From positions 43,882 through 107,881 of the forward strand of contig CAVEVQ010000002.1 of assembly GCA_963619325.1 (NCBI GenBank): a stretch of 64,000 nucleotides of DNA, given 5' to 3'. A program made the position numbers and the translations under genes. The notes beneath the pieces were generated by a model. The model was given only the letters and a program-made list of their open reading frames with translations, was not told the DNA's origin and did no database searches. Below, piece by piece: positions 8,712-18,445 of the stretch. Source of the DNA: UBA1181 sp963619325. GTDB lineage: Bacteria > Bacteroidota > Bacteroidia > Bacteroidales > Paludibacteraceae. The stretch's first letter is position 1, and each line of letters starts with the position of its first letter.

Positions 8712-10652
8712 ATGAAAAACATTTTCTTGACGGCTGCTTGTTTGGCTGTAACTATGATGTCATTTGCTGAATCCGATCCGATAGTGATGACCATTGATGG
8801 AGTTGCAATTCCGAAGTCGGAGTTTGAGTATATTTATAACAAGAACAAGTCTGTTGCAACGGGCGAAAGCAAGTCGCTTGATGAATATGTTGAAATGTTC
8901 ATCAATTACAAGATGAAGATAATAGAGGCAAAGAAGGAGAATTATGATGACAAACCGAATTATCTTGCCGAATATGACAAGTATGCCAAGCGGTTGGTGA
9001 TTCCGTTTATTCGTGATGAGGAGACGGAGAATGCGTTGTTGCAGGAGGCAATGGAGAGGAAGAAGGAGAGTCGTTTGGTTTCTCATATCCTTATCAAAGT
9101 GAAGAATGATGCAGATAGCACAAAAGCATTGAAGGAGATAAACGCTATTTATGATGAGTTGCAGAAAGGTATGGATTTCGCGGAAGCAGCTAAGAAATAT
9201 TCTCAATGTCCATCGTCTGCCAATGGAGGAAGTTTAGGTTATATCGATGTTTTTTCAACGGTTTATCCATTTGAGACGGCAGCCTACAATACGCCTGTCG
9301 GAAAATATTCGAAGCCAATTCGTACGGAGTTCGGGTATCATATTGTAAAGGTCTTTGATGAGAAACCTAATTATAAAGCACGGAGGGTTTCTCATATCTT
9401 GATTAAGAATGACAAGGCAGGATATGACAAGAGGGCAGATTCCATTTTCGTTTTGGCGAAAGAAGGGATGGATTTTTCAAAGTTGGCGAAGTTATATTCT
9501 GAGGATAGTCAGAATGCGAAAAGGGGCGGTGATTTAGGGTTTGTAGATGAGGCAGTCTATCCAACGGAATTCGTGAGAGGGGTGAAAAATATTGCGAAAG
9601 TAGGAGATATTGCAAAGATAGGAACTGCTTTTGGCATTCATATTGTAAAGTTGACGGAGGGGAAGGCGTATGAGACGATTGAAGATTGTCCTGATTTGGT
9701 GGACAAGATGAAGCAGTCTGATCGTATGATTTATTCAACGAAAGCGTTTGAGGAGAAGTTGAAACAAAAATATGGTGTTGACGTATATCCAGAAGCACTT
9801 CAAATATTTGAGAAAATCAAGAGTGCGGAGACTGATAGTGAGAGAGTTAGTTTGAGTTTCTTCGGTATGGATGAGCCTTTGTATACGATGAATGGGAACA
9901 CTTATCCTCGGTCTGCATTTGTGAATTTCTTCAATAAGAAGTTGTCAACTTTTAAGCAGGGAATTCGGGTTGGGCAGATACAGTTGGAAAATAGGACGTC
10001 GGGTCAGTTGACGATGGACAATTTTGTTGAGCAAACCTTTGACTCATATTTGATGAGGGAGTTGGTGGAATTGGAGGAGAAGGTTTGGATGAGAAATGAT
10101 GCCAACTATAGAAATTTGTTGAATGAGTATGGTGATGGCTTGTTATTGTTTGAAATCAGCAACGACAAGGTTTGGAACAAGGCTGTGGAGGATACTGCAG
10201 GATTGAGAAAATATTTTGAAGAGAACCGAGCAAAATACACATGGGAAAATCCTCATTTCAAAGGAATTTATGCGTGTTGTAAGACAGAAGCGTACGCAAA
10301 GGAGATTGATGATTTGATGAGTAAAAACAGTATGAAGAATCTGTTGGTAAGAGTATTGAATCATTTCTCAGCTGTTGATAAAGATGCTGTTTTGGCAAGG
10401 CAGGGCTTGTATGAGAAAGGCACGGTGCCAGCGGTAGATTATAAGGTTTGGGGAATAGAAGGATATAAGAGTAATGTTTATCCACACGTTGTGGTCAGAG
10501 GAAAGGTATTGGCTGCGCCAGAGGAATATAACGATGTGTCGGGACGAGTAACTGCCGATTATCAGAATTATTTAGATGAGCAATGGGTTAAATCTTTGAG
10601 GGCTAAATATAAGGTTGAGATTAACAAAGATGTGTTGAAGACCATAAAATAA
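8712..10652 (+). CDS. Periplasmic parvulin-type peptidyl-prolyl isomerase with two rotamase domains
   Basis: This is a predicted periplasmic folding factor for outer-membrane proteins. The 646-residue protein has a signal peptide (residues 1-19), an N-terminal SurA/PrsA-like helical part, and two parvulin (rotamase) domains at about 121-217 and 223-316. Each opens with a VSHILIK motif; the first has GGSLGYID and FGYHIVKV, the second GGDLGFVD and FGIHIVKL. The remaining 330 residues match no domain I recognise with certainty but look like a second chaperone-type helical region. It is followed 27 bases later by a lipoprotein and then surA. Three chaperone-like genes in a row before an OstA-like gene is an arrangement also found in other Bacteroidales. 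Confidence 0.88.
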   Translation: MKNIFLTAACLAVTMMSFAESDPIVMTIDGVAIPKSEFEYIYNKNKSVATGESKSLDEYVEMFINYKMKIIEAKKENYDDKPNYLAEYDKYAKRLVIPFIRDEETENALLQEAMERKKESRLVSHILIKVKNDADSTKALKEINAIYDELQKGMDFAEAAKKYSQCPSSANGGSLGYIDVFSTVYPFETAAYNTPVGKYSKPIRTEFGYHIVKVFDEKPNYKARRVSHILIKNDKAGYDKRADSIFVLAKEGMDFSKLAKLYSEDSQNAKRGGDLGFVDEAVYPTEFVRGVKNIAKVGDIAKIGTAFGIHIVKLTEGKAYETIEDCPDLVDKMKQSDRMIYSTKAFEEKLKQKYGVDVYPEALQIFEKIKSAETDSERVSLSFFGMDEPLYTMNGNTYPRSAFVNFFNKKLSTFKQGIRVGQIQLENRTSGQLTMDNFVEQTFDSYLMRELVELEEKVWMRNDANYRNLLNEYGDGLLLFEISNDKVWNKAVEDTAGLRKYFEENRAKYTWENPHFKGIYACCKTEAYAKEIDDLMSKNSMKNLLVRVLNHFSAVDKDAVLARQGLYEKGTVPAVDYKVWGIEGYKSNVYPHVVVRGKVLAAPEEYNDVSGRVTADYQNYLDEQWVKSLRAKYKVEINKDVLKTIK

Positions 10653-10679
10653 TAGAGAAAGGAATTAAAAGAAAAAGAT

Positions 10680-11576
10680 TTGAGAAGAAGGACGATGGTT
10701 GCAAGAGGGAACGTTCAATTAGTCATGAGCATGGTAATGATGTTCTTGACGCTGTCGTCGTGTGGTAAAATCAAGAAAGATTGGCGTTTTTGGGAAGAGA
10801 AGCCTATAGGCGATTTGGTGGCAGAAGTAGGCGAAGATAAACTTTATCAAAGCGAGATATCCTCGAAGATAGACTTTAAAGGATTGAGTGAGGCTGACAG
10901 TTTATTGGCTGAGGAGTTGTTCATAAAGAATTGGATTACAGGGAGATTGTTGTATGACAAGGCTGTAGAAGAGGTTGATGACATGAACGAGATAGACTCG
11001 TTGGTGGAGAATTATCGTCGGACGATGGTTATATACGAGTATGAGTTGAAGTTGGTGAATGACTATATGAGTGATAAGCTGTCGGATGCGCAGATGAGAA
11101 CCTATTACAAGGAGAACCCCAGGTTGTTTACGCTTTCTGAGGGTCTTGTGAAGGGAATGTTGTTAGTGGTTTATTCAGATGTGCCAGACTTGAAAGCTAT
11201 GAAAGCCTTGATGGAGAATCCCAATGAGGATAATATAGATATGATTTCGTCGATGAGTGTGAAGAATGCGGCGAGGTTTGATTATTTTATGGACAAATGG
11301 GTGCCATTGTCGGATGTCAAGAAAAATTCTCCGTTAATGATTTCGGAGAAGGACATTGAGGGAAGCAAATTGTGTGAGGTTGCAGATTCTACCTATACGG
11401 TTTATTTCTATGTGAGTGATTATAAGCGTTCTGGAGATATTCAGCCGTACGATTATGCGCAGTCGAGAATACGTTCCATCTTGGTAGAGCAGAATAAAAC
11501 AGATTTTCTGATTGAATATCGGAGAAATCTGTACGAGGTGGGAATAAAGAAGGGACATGCGAGACGCTACAAATAA
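10680..11576 (+). CDS. SurA-like lipoprotein, rotamase domain degenerate
   Basis: This 298-residue protein is a lipoprotein (signal ending LTLSSC) with the look of a SurA N-terminal chaperone: VGEDKLYQSEI is the usual SurA_N opening, followed by long amphipathic helices. The region where a parvulin domain would stand (about 150-255) lacks the HILIK and GGxLG motifs, so isomerase activity is unlikely. The reading frame opens at TTG 10680; an in-frame ATG at 10695 gives an equally good signal peptide and may be the real start. It lies between two parvulin genes. A role as a membrane-anchored chaperone is inferred from its position and helical pattern. Confidence 0.7.
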   Translation: MRRRTMVARGNVQLVMSMVMMFLTLSSCGKIKKDWRFWEEKPIGDLVAEVGEDKLYQSEISSKIDFKGLSEADSLLAEELFIKNWITGRLLYDKAVEEVDDMNEIDSLVENYRRTMVIYEYELKLVNDYMSDKLSDAQMRTYYKENPRLFTLSEGLVKGMLLVVYSDVPDLKAMKALMENPNEDNIDMISSMSVKNAARFDYFMDKWVPLSDVKKNSPLMISEKDIEGSKLCEVADSTYTVYFYVSDYKRSGDIQPYDYAQSRIRSILVEQNKTDFLIEYRRNLYEVGIKKGHARRYK

Positions 11577-11588
11577 GAGAGAAGAAAT

Positions 11589-12935
11589 ATGAGCAAGAAG
11601 ATAATAAATCTGTTTATCTATATCTATGTTGCAATGGGAGTTTTTTCTCAGAATAATATCATAGATGAGGTAGCATGGGTGGTTGGTGACGAGGCTATTA
11701 TGAAGTCGGATGTCGAGGAATACCGACAACGATTGAGATATGAAGGAACTGAAATAGAAGGAGACCCGTATTGTGTCATACCAGAGCAGATTGCTTTGCA
11801 GAAACTATATTTAGACCAGGCGAAGATAGACAGTATATTTGCGGACGAAAAATCGGTGAACACGCAGGTTGAGATGCGTGTGAATTATCTGATTGGTCAG
11901 ATTGGGTCGAAAGAAAAATTGGAGGAGTATTTTGGTCAGCCAGTTTCGTCATTGAGGGAAGAGCTGACGGAGATGGTGACGAATCAGCAGATTATACAAC
12001 AGATGCAGCGCAAGTTGGTGAGTAATGTGAAGATTACTCCTGCCGAGGTTGCTTCGTTTTATGAAACGTTGCCGACAGATAGCATTCCGACGGTGCCTAT
12101 GCAGTTGGAGGTGCAGTTGATAACGATAGCCCCGGAGGTTAGTCAGTCTGCGATAGATGATGTAAAAAGCAAATTGAGAGATTTCCAAAAGCGTGTAGAG
12201 TCGGGTGAGTCAGAGTTCTCGACATTAGCTATTTTGTATTCCGAGGACACGGAGTCTGCAAAGCATGGAGGAGAATTGGGGTACATGGGGAAAGGACAAT
12301 TGGTGCCAGAGTTCGCAACGGTTGCTTTTTCATTGACAGACCCGAAGCGTGTTTCGAAAATTGTGGAGTCTGAGTTCGGCTATCACATCATTCAATTTAT
12401 TGATAAGCAGGGAGATAAGGTGAATTGTCGTCATATCTTAATGAAGCCGAAAGTATCTTTTGTGGAGAAGAATGCGGCAAAGATGCGAGCAGACAGTGTG
12501 TTGAAAGCGATAAAAGAGGGAGAAGTTTCGTTTGAAAGTGCCGTAAAGTTGTATTCTGTTGACAAAGGGACGAAAAATAGCGAGGGGCTGATGAACAACG
12601 TCAAGACAGGTTCTTCTCGTTTTCAGATGCAGGATTTACCTGCGGAGGTAGGTCGTGCGGTCTATGATTTGAAGGAGGGTGAAATGACGAAAGTCTTTAC
12701 TATGGTGAATGCGAATGGAAACGAGGTGTATGCCATCGCTAAGGTGAAGCAATTAATAAAAGCTCATAAGGCAACCGTAGAAACAGATTATATGGAGATA
12801 AAGACAGCCTATCAAGAGCGGAAGAACAAGGACGTATTAGAAGCATGGATAAAAGAAAAGCAGAAAGACATTTATGTTCGCATTGATGAAAAGTGGAGAA
12901 ATTGTTCGTTTCAGTATCCAGGTTGGGTAAAATAA
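11589..12935 (+). CDS. surA: SurA-type periplasmic chaperone / peptidyl-prolyl isomerase
   Basis: SurA escorts unfolded outer-membrane proteins across the periplasm. The 448-residue protein has a signal peptide (about 1-21), an N-terminal SurA domain opening with NIIDEVAWVVGDEAIMKSDV (about 23-150), and two parvulin domains (about 171-272 and 279-390). The first has GGELGYMGKGQLVPEF and EFGYHIIQF; the second begins CRHILMKP but lacks a clear GGxLG, so it may be inactive. It starts 12 bases after the preceding lipoprotein and is followed by the OstA-like gene, consistent with one pathway of outer-membrane assembly. Confidence 0.9.
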   Translation: MSKKIINLFIYIYVAMGVFSQNNIIDEVAWVVGDEAIMKSDVEEYRQRLRYEGTEIEGDPYCVIPEQIALQKLYLDQAKIDSIFADEKSVNTQVEMRVNYLIGQIGSKEKLEEYFGQPVSSLREELTEMVTNQQIIQQMQRKLVSNVKITPAEVASFYETLPTDSIPTVPMQLEVQLITIAPEVSQSAIDDVKSKLRDFQKRVESGESEFSTLAILYSEDTESAKHGGELGYMGKGQLVPEFATVAFSLTDPKRVSKIVESEFGYHIIQFIDKQGDKVNCRHILMKPKVSFVEKNAAKMRADSVLKAIKEGEVSFESAVKLYSVDKGTKNSEGLMNNVKTGSSRFQMQDLPAEVGRAVYDLKEGEMTKVFTMVNANGNEVYAIAKVKQLIKAHKATVETDYMEIKTAYQERKNKDVLEAWIKEKQKDIYVRIDEKWRNCSFQYPGWVK

Positions 12936-12975
12936 GGTATAGAATAAGGATTAAAGAGAAGAAGAACATAGACAG

Positions 12976-14481
12976 ATGAAAAGGCTTCACATTCTGATAC
13001 TTATAATTTGTTGTATGCTTTCAATGGCAGGGAATGCGCAAAAAAAGCGGACGGTTTTATTGGAGCAATGTGAAGAGTTGACATTTGACAAGCAAGGAGG
13101 ACGATCCTATCAAGTGCTGAGGGGCAATGTTCGTTTCCGACATGAAGATGTGTTGATGTATTGCGATAGCGCCTATTTCTATGATGGGGGAACAAATTCG
13201 TTTGATGCGTTCGGGCATGTTCGGGTGGTTCAGACAACGGAGACCTCAATGAATGCAGACAGTCTTTTTTACGATGGAACGACGACATTGATGAGAGTAA
13301 GAGGGCAGGTTGCGCTACGGTCGGGTACATCAACGTTGAACACTCATTTCCTTGATTTCTATAGAGATAAGAATTATGGCTATTACTATGGAGGAGGAGA
13401 AGTGGTAGATCAAAGTTATCATTTGACCTCGTATCAAGGGTATTATTATGCAGATACGAAATCATATCTATTTAAAGACACGGTTGTCTTGACACATCCA
13501 GATTATACGATATACGCAGATTCGTTACGGTACAATCAATCATCAGGCAAGGCTACTCTGTTAGGTCCCTCGCTTGTGAAAGGACATAAATATAAAGTGC
13601 ATACCACGAAAGGGTGGATTTATAACACTACGAATGAAGGAAAGTTGTTTAATCGCTCTGTCATCAACTATGAAAAAGGGAAGAGGGTGACGGCAGACTC
13701 GATTCATTTCAATGCACAAAAAGGTTGGGTAAAGGCGTACGGACAAGCAGAAGCGCAGGACTCAGTACAGAAAATTATTGTACGGGGAGAGTATATGGAA
13801 GGAGATAGTGTATCTCCTGCATACGGGAAAGTCATGGGCAACCCATATATAGTAGAGTACTCGGATAATGATTCACTATATTTAAAGGGTGATTTGCTTT
13901 ATTTCACGCAGATAGATTCAACGTTTCGAGTGTACCACAATGTCTGGTTCTACCGCTCGGATATGCAAGGAAAATGTGATTCTTTAGTTTATTACAGTAA
14001 AGACTCGATGGCGATAATGTTCAAAGATCCAGTTATTTGGGCAGAGAAAAACCAACTGACAGGTGCTACGAATATAGAAATATACATTAAGAACCAAGAG
14101 CCTGACCGCATCCATATACCAGAAAAAGCATTGATTATACAGGATGAGGAAGGAGGGAAATTCAATCAACTTTGTAGTAAAAAGGCGGATGCATATTTGG
14201 AGAATAGTAAGTTGAGACGTGTGGATATGGTAGGGGAAGCCACCTCTCTGTATTATACACGCGATGATGCGGGATTGTTGGTTGGAATGAATAAAGCGAA
14301 TGGTCCGGAGATGTCCATCTTCACGAAAAACAATAAATTGGATAAGATTATAATGACACCTGATTCGGAGGGTACGATGTTTCCTCCGGACAAGATTCCA
14401 GAAGAGGAATTATATCTGAAAGGTTTTAGGTGGAGAGAAGACGAGCGTCCGAAGACGAAAGAGGAATTTTTTAGCAAGTAG
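12976..14481 (+). CDS. OstA/LptA-like lipopolysaccharide transport protein
   Basis: The 501-residue secreted protein (signal peptide ending about residue 21, GNAQ) consists of repeated beta-jellyroll elements of the OstA/LptA family. Several repeats are visible: LRGNVRFRHEDVLMYCDSAYFY, AFGHVRVVQ...MNADSLFYDG, VRGQVALRSG and YADSLRYNQSSGKATLLG. LptA-type proteins bridge lipopolysaccharide across the periplasm. This one is much longer than E. coli LptA (185 residues) and lacks an LptD barrel, as is usual for the OstA-like protein of Bacteroidota. Its place after surA and before a TonB-dependent receptor supports a role in the outer membrane. Confidence 0.87.
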   Translation: MKRLHILILIICCMLSMAGNAQKKRTVLLEQCEELTFDKQGGRSYQVLRGNVRFRHEDVLMYCDSAYFYDGGTNSFDAFGHVRVVQTTETSMNADSLFYDGTTTLMRVRGQVALRSGTSTLNTHFLDFYRDKNYGYYYGGGEVVDQSYHLTSYQGYYYADTKSYLFKDTVVLTHPDYTIYADSLRYNQSSGKATLLGPSLVKGHKYKVHTTKGWIYNTTNEGKLFNRSVINYEKGKRVTADSIHFNAQKGWVKAYGQAEAQDSVQKIIVRGEYMEGDSVSPAYGKVMGNPYIVEYSDNDSLYLKGDLLYFTQIDSTFRVYHNVWFYRSDMQGKCDSLVYYSKDSMAIMFKDPVIWAEKNQLTGATNIEIYIKNQEPDRIHIPEKALIIQDEEGGKFNQLCSKKADAYLENSKLRRVDMVGEATSLYYTRDDAGLLVGMNKANGPEMSIFTKNNKLDKIIMTPDSEGTMFPPDKIPEEELYLKGFRWREDERPKTKEEFFSK

Positions 14482-14508
14482 TTTTTTAAGGATGTTTGGA
14501 GATTTGAT

Positions 14509-16932
14509 ATGCGGAATTTTATACCTATATTTTTTGCATTGTGCGGAATTTTATGTCAAGTTTCTGCCCGTCCTTTCCAGGTGAGAGGGAAGGTGTATGA
14601 TGAAGGACATAATCCGTTGCAGTATGTGAACGTGGTGGTAAAAGGGACTACGCATGGAAACATGACCGATTCAAACGGTGAATATGAGATAGTTTGGGAA
14701 ACAGGTAGACAAGATTCAATTACGATAGTCTATTCCATCATAGGGTACGAGACGAAGGAGAAAAGAGTTGTCGTTACAGGAGACAAAGCAGAGGAGAATG
14801 TCTTTTTGAAGGAGAGAACGGAGTTGTTGAATCAGTATGAGATGAATGCAATACGAAAGCAGGAGACTTCGATAGAATTGCTTGACGTGTCGGATTTGCG
14901 TTCTATGCCGACGGCGACGGGAGGAGGAATTGAGTCGTTGATAGCGACACAGGCGGGGGTGTCAATGAACAATGAGCTCAGCTCACAGTATTCTGTGCGA
15001 GGTGGAAACTACGATGAGAACAGTGTGTACGTCAATTCTATAGAAGTCTATAGACCGTTGTTAATACGTTCAGGAGAGCAAGAGGGTCTTTCGTTTGTCA
15101 ACCCAGACATGGTAGAATCTGTTTCTTTTTCCTCTGGCGGTTTTGGTGTAGAGTATGGAGACAAGATGTCGTCTGTTTTGGATATAAAATATAAGAAGCC
15201 GACACGTTTTGAGGGTTCCGCATCAATCTCCCTATTGGGGGCTTCGGCGTATGTTGGTCATTCAACGAAAAAGTTCTCACAGATGCATGGTTTTCGATAC
15301 AAGACATCATCCTATATGTTAGGGTCAATGGAGACAGATGCGGAGTATGACCCCAATTTTTTGGACTATCAAACCTATCTGACTTACGATTTTGATGAAA
15401 AATGGACATTGTCTTTTTTAGGTAACCTTTCAAGAAACGATTATCGATTTGAGCCAATCAGCAGAAGTACGTCGTTTGGAACAATGAATGAGGTGAAGAA
15501 CTTCACTGTTTATTTTGATGGCAAGGAGAAAGACCTTTTCCGCACTTACTTTGGTTCATTCTCGTTGGATTATGAGGCGAGTGAGCGGAGCAAATACAGT
15601 TTGTTGACATCTGCGTTTCATACGGAAGAGAATGTATCGTATGACATAACGGGTCAGTATTGGTTGAGTGAGACCATAGGAGGTTCTGTTTTGGTAGATG
15701 AAGCGTCGGGCGTTGGAACTTACCATGAGCATGCGAGAGACAGGTTAGGGGCAACGGTGACGAATGTATCTTTGTTGGGAGAACACAAGTTGCCTTTCAA
15801 TGTGTTGAAATGGGGAGCAACTGTACAAGGGGAGTTTATTGATGACCAAATCAGTGAGTGGGAGATGCGAGATTCAGCAGGTTATTCCATATCAAAGTTG
15901 GGGACGAGCAATGACTATTTGATGTTGTATGATAATTTGACGTCCGACCATGAGTTGCAGAGTTTGCGTGCGTCTGTCTACTTGCAAGATGCCTATACGA
16001 AGCATGGATTGCGAGGTAAGATGACAGTATCAGGAGGAGTTCGTGTGTCATATTGGAGTTTCAATGATGAAATATTAGCTAGTCCACGGCTGTCTATCGT
16101 GTTTTTCCCGAAAAAATATGAAAATTGGGGGATAAGAATGTCTGGAGGAATATATTATCAGTCTTTATTTTATAAAGAAATAAAAAAAGAGAAGACAGAT
16201 GATAAAGGCAACAGTACGATAGAGTTGAATAAAAAAGCAAAGTCGCCACGTTCGTATCAGTTATTATTGGCATCGGATTATTACTTTAAAGTAAATAAGA
16301 ATCCTTTTAAGTTTACGGTGGAGGCGTATGGGAAGTATATAGATCATATAATACCATACAGTGTTGATAACACGCAAATCACCTATCGAGGAGAAAATTG
16401 TGCCGATGGTTTTGCAGTAGGAGTAGACACGAAGTTGTTTGGAGAGTTTGTGCCTGGGACGGACTCTTGGGTCTCTCTTTCGTTCATGCGAACAATGGAG
16501 AATATCTATGGAGATGGCAAGGGGTATATTTACCGGCCAACGGATCAGCTGTATAACATATCGCTTTTTTTCCAGGACTATTTCCCGGGATATGATAAGT
16601 TGAAAATCAACCTTAAGTTGATTTGGGCGGATGGAATGCCGTTCGGGCCGTTGGGCGACGAGCAAAACAAGTCGGCGTTTAGGATGAAAGATTATCGAAG
16701 AGTGGACATTGGAGCGATGTTCTCGTTGAGAAGAGGTGTTGATAAAATTATGGAGAGAAAGTTTTTTTCGTGGATGAAATCTTTGTCTTTTAATTTAGAT
16801 TTTTTTAATTTGCTTGGCATAAAAAATGTTAATTCGTACTATTGGGTTGCCGATGCGTCGGGAAGTCAGTATGCTGTTCCTAACTATCTGACGGGACGTC
16901 GAATTAACTTCAAAATACAGGTAGACTTTTAA
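14509..16932 (+). CDS. TonB-dependent receptor with carboxypeptidase-like N-terminal domain
   Basis: The 807-residue outer-membrane receptor has a signal peptide (about 1-20), a carboxypeptidase-regulatory-like beta-sandwich (FQVRGKVYDEGHNPLQYVNVVVKGT, about 23-100), a plug domain (about 120-220, with SVRGGNYDENSVYVNSIEV and GGFGVEYGDKMSSVLDI) and a beta-barrel. It ends ...RRINFKIQVDF with a terminal aromatic, as outer-membrane barrels do. No SusD partner follows, so it is not a standard glycan-utilisation pair. It starts 28 bases after the OstA-like gene and probably belongs to the same transcript. Its ligand cannot be told from sequence. Confidence 0.9.
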   Translation: MRNFIPIFFALCGILCQVSARPFQVRGKVYDEGHNPLQYVNVVVKGTTHGNMTDSNGEYEIVWETGRQDSITIVYSIIGYETKEKRVVVTGDKAEENVFLKERTELLNQYEMNAIRKQETSIELLDVSDLRSMPTATGGGIESLIATQAGVSMNNELSSQYSVRGGNYDENSVYVNSIEVYRPLLIRSGEQEGLSFVNPDMVESVSFSSGGFGVEYGDKMSSVLDIKYKKPTRFEGSASISLLGASAYVGHSTKKFSQMHGFRYKTSSYMLGSMETDAEYDPNFLDYQTYLTYDFDEKWTLSFLGNLSRNDYRFEPISRSTSFGTMNEVKNFTVYFDGKEKDLFRTYFGSFSLDYEASERSKYSLLTSAFHTEENVSYDITGQYWLSETIGGSVLVDEASGVGTYHEHARDRLGATVTNVSLLGEHKLPFNVLKWGATVQGEFIDDQISEWEMRDSAGYSISKLGTSNDYLMLYDNLTSDHELQSLRASVYLQDAYTKHGLRGKMTVSGGVRVSYWSFNDEILASPRLSIVFFPKKYENWGIRMSGGIYYQSLFYKEIKKEKTDDKGNSTIELNKKAKSPRSYQLLLASDYYFKVNKNPFKFTVEAYGKYIDHIIPYSVDNTQITYRGENCADGFAVGVDTKLFGEFVPGTDSWVSLSFMRTMENIYGDGKGYIYRPTDQLYNISLFFQDYFPGYDKLKINLKLIWADGMPFGPLGDEQNKSAFRMKDYRRVDIGAMFSLRRGVDKIMERKFFSWMKSLSFNLDFFNLLGIKNVNSYYWVADASGSQYAVPNYLTGRRINFKIQVDF

Positions 16933-16948
16933 GGGGGGATAGAGGCGT

Positions 16949-18421
16949 ATGTCAGAAGAGAGAGGGAAGATTTTCCCATTAGTAACGCTTACGGCGTTGT
17001 TTTTCATGTGGGGATTCATCACATGTTTGAATGATATTCTCATACCCTATTTAAAGGATGTCTTTGCGCTGAATTATTTTCAGTCGAATTTGGTTCAGTT
17101 GGCTTTTTATGTAGCCTATTTCGTTGTGTCGTTGCTATATTTTATTGTTTCGGCGACGATAGGAGATCCGATACTGAAGGTAGGATATAAGAATACGATA
17201 TCGTTAGGGTTGATTATATCGGCGATAGCGTGTTTTTTCTTGTTTATGGAAGCCAGTTCGGAGCATCCTACGTTTTTGTTTTTCTTGTTCTCGTTAGTCT
17301 TGTTGGGGACAGGTTTTACTTTTTTACAGATTGCGGCCAATCCGTTGGTTGCCAATTTTGGAAGACCGGAATCGGCTTCGAGTCGGCTGAATCTTGTGCA
17401 GGGATTTAATGCTTTGGGAACGACTTTCGCTCCGATTATTGGAGGGTATGTGATATTTAATTTGCTGGCGGATGTTGTTACGGTTGGAGGTTCGAGAACC
17501 CCGGATGCCGTGCAGATACCCTACTTGTTTCTTTCGAGTGTGTTGTTGATATTGTCGGGAGTCTTGTTCTTTGCAGACATTCCCAATGTATATCCGAAAG
17601 AGATGGGGGAGAAGCCTTTGAGCCGAGTAGGTGCGCTGAAGTATCCATATTTGGTATTTGGAATGGTTGGAATTTTCTGTTATGTAGGAGCGGAGGTAGG
17701 AATCGGCAGTAACTTAGTGAATTATATGCGTGATTTTCATGGTTTCCAGGATCAGGAGGCCAGTGCGTTTCTGTCGTTCTATTGGGGAGGTTCTATGATT
17801 GGTCGTTTTGTGGGAGCGATTTCCATGCGGAATATGAGGAAGAGGGTGAAATATCTCTTGATGGCGGTGATAGCGGTTGCGGCGTTGTGTATGATATATT
17901 GGTCGTTCGGAACGTCGTTGGATTTCGATATAAGCTCGTTGGTGATGTATTTTAAATATAAACACTGGTGGTTGTATGTGATAGCGTTGGTGTTGAACTA
18001 TTTCGCTTTTATTTTGGCAAAATCGAAACCTTCGAGGATGATAGGACTCTTTGCTCTGATGAATATAAGCTTGTTGGCGGTGATGTTGACCACAGAGAGT
18101 GAACTGTCTTTGTGGGCTATCTTGTCGGTAGGGTTATTCAATTCAATAATTTTTTCCAACATATTCACATTGGCGATAGATGGATTGGGGAAGTACACTT
18201 CGCAAGGGTCATCATTGCTTGTGATGATGGTTTTGGGAGGGGCTGTGGTGCCTCCTACAATAGGATTTGTAGCAGATACATTAGGCAGTTTACACTATGC
18301 GTTTTCTCTGCCGATTCTTTGTTATGTTTACCTTGTATGGTACGGATTTAAGGGATGTCGAGTGGGGAAAAAGGTGAGTGTGGTTGATGAGGTGAAAGAT
18401 GAAGAGAATGAAGAAAAATAA
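16949..18421 (+). CDS. Sugar:proton symporter of the FHS/GluP family (MFS)
   Basis: The 490-residue protein is an MFS transporter of the fucose-galactose-glucose (FHS) family. Its N-terminus (FPLVTLTALFFMWGFITCLNDILIPYLK) is the family signature, and GFTFLQIAANPLVANFGRPESASSRLNLVQGFNALGT-type sequence follows around residues 120-160. About twelve hydrophobic helices are visible. GluP-type members import glucose or galactose. It starts 16 bases after the TonB receptor behind a good Shine-Dalgarno-like GGGGGGAT, and a ROK kinase follows 24 bases later, so import and phosphorylation of a hexose is the likely joint role. Confidence 0.88.
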   Translation: MSEERGKIFPLVTLTALFFMWGFITCLNDILIPYLKDVFALNYFQSNLVQLAFYVAYFVVSLLYFIVSATIGDPILKVGYKNTISLGLIISAIACFFLFMEASSEHPTFLFFLFSLVLLGTGFTFLQIAANPLVANFGRPESASSRLNLVQGFNALGTTFAPIIGGYVIFNLLADVVTVGGSRTPDAVQIPYLFLSSVLLILSGVLFFADIPNVYPKEMGEKPLSRVGALKYPYLVFGMVGIFCYVGAEVGIGSNLVNYMRDFHGFQDQEASAFLSFYWGGSMIGRFVGAISMRNMRKRVKYLLMAVIAVAALCMIYWSFGTSLDFDISSLVMYFKYKHWWLYVIALVLNYFAFILAKSKPSRMIGLFALMNISLLAVMLTTESELSLWAILSVGLFNSIIFSNIFTLAIDGLGKYTSQGSSLLVMMVLGGAVVPPTIGFVADTLGSLHYAFSLPILCYVYLVWYGFKGCRVGKKVSVVDEVKDEENEEK

Positions 18422-18445
18422 AAAATAAATACTTAAGTATAAGAT

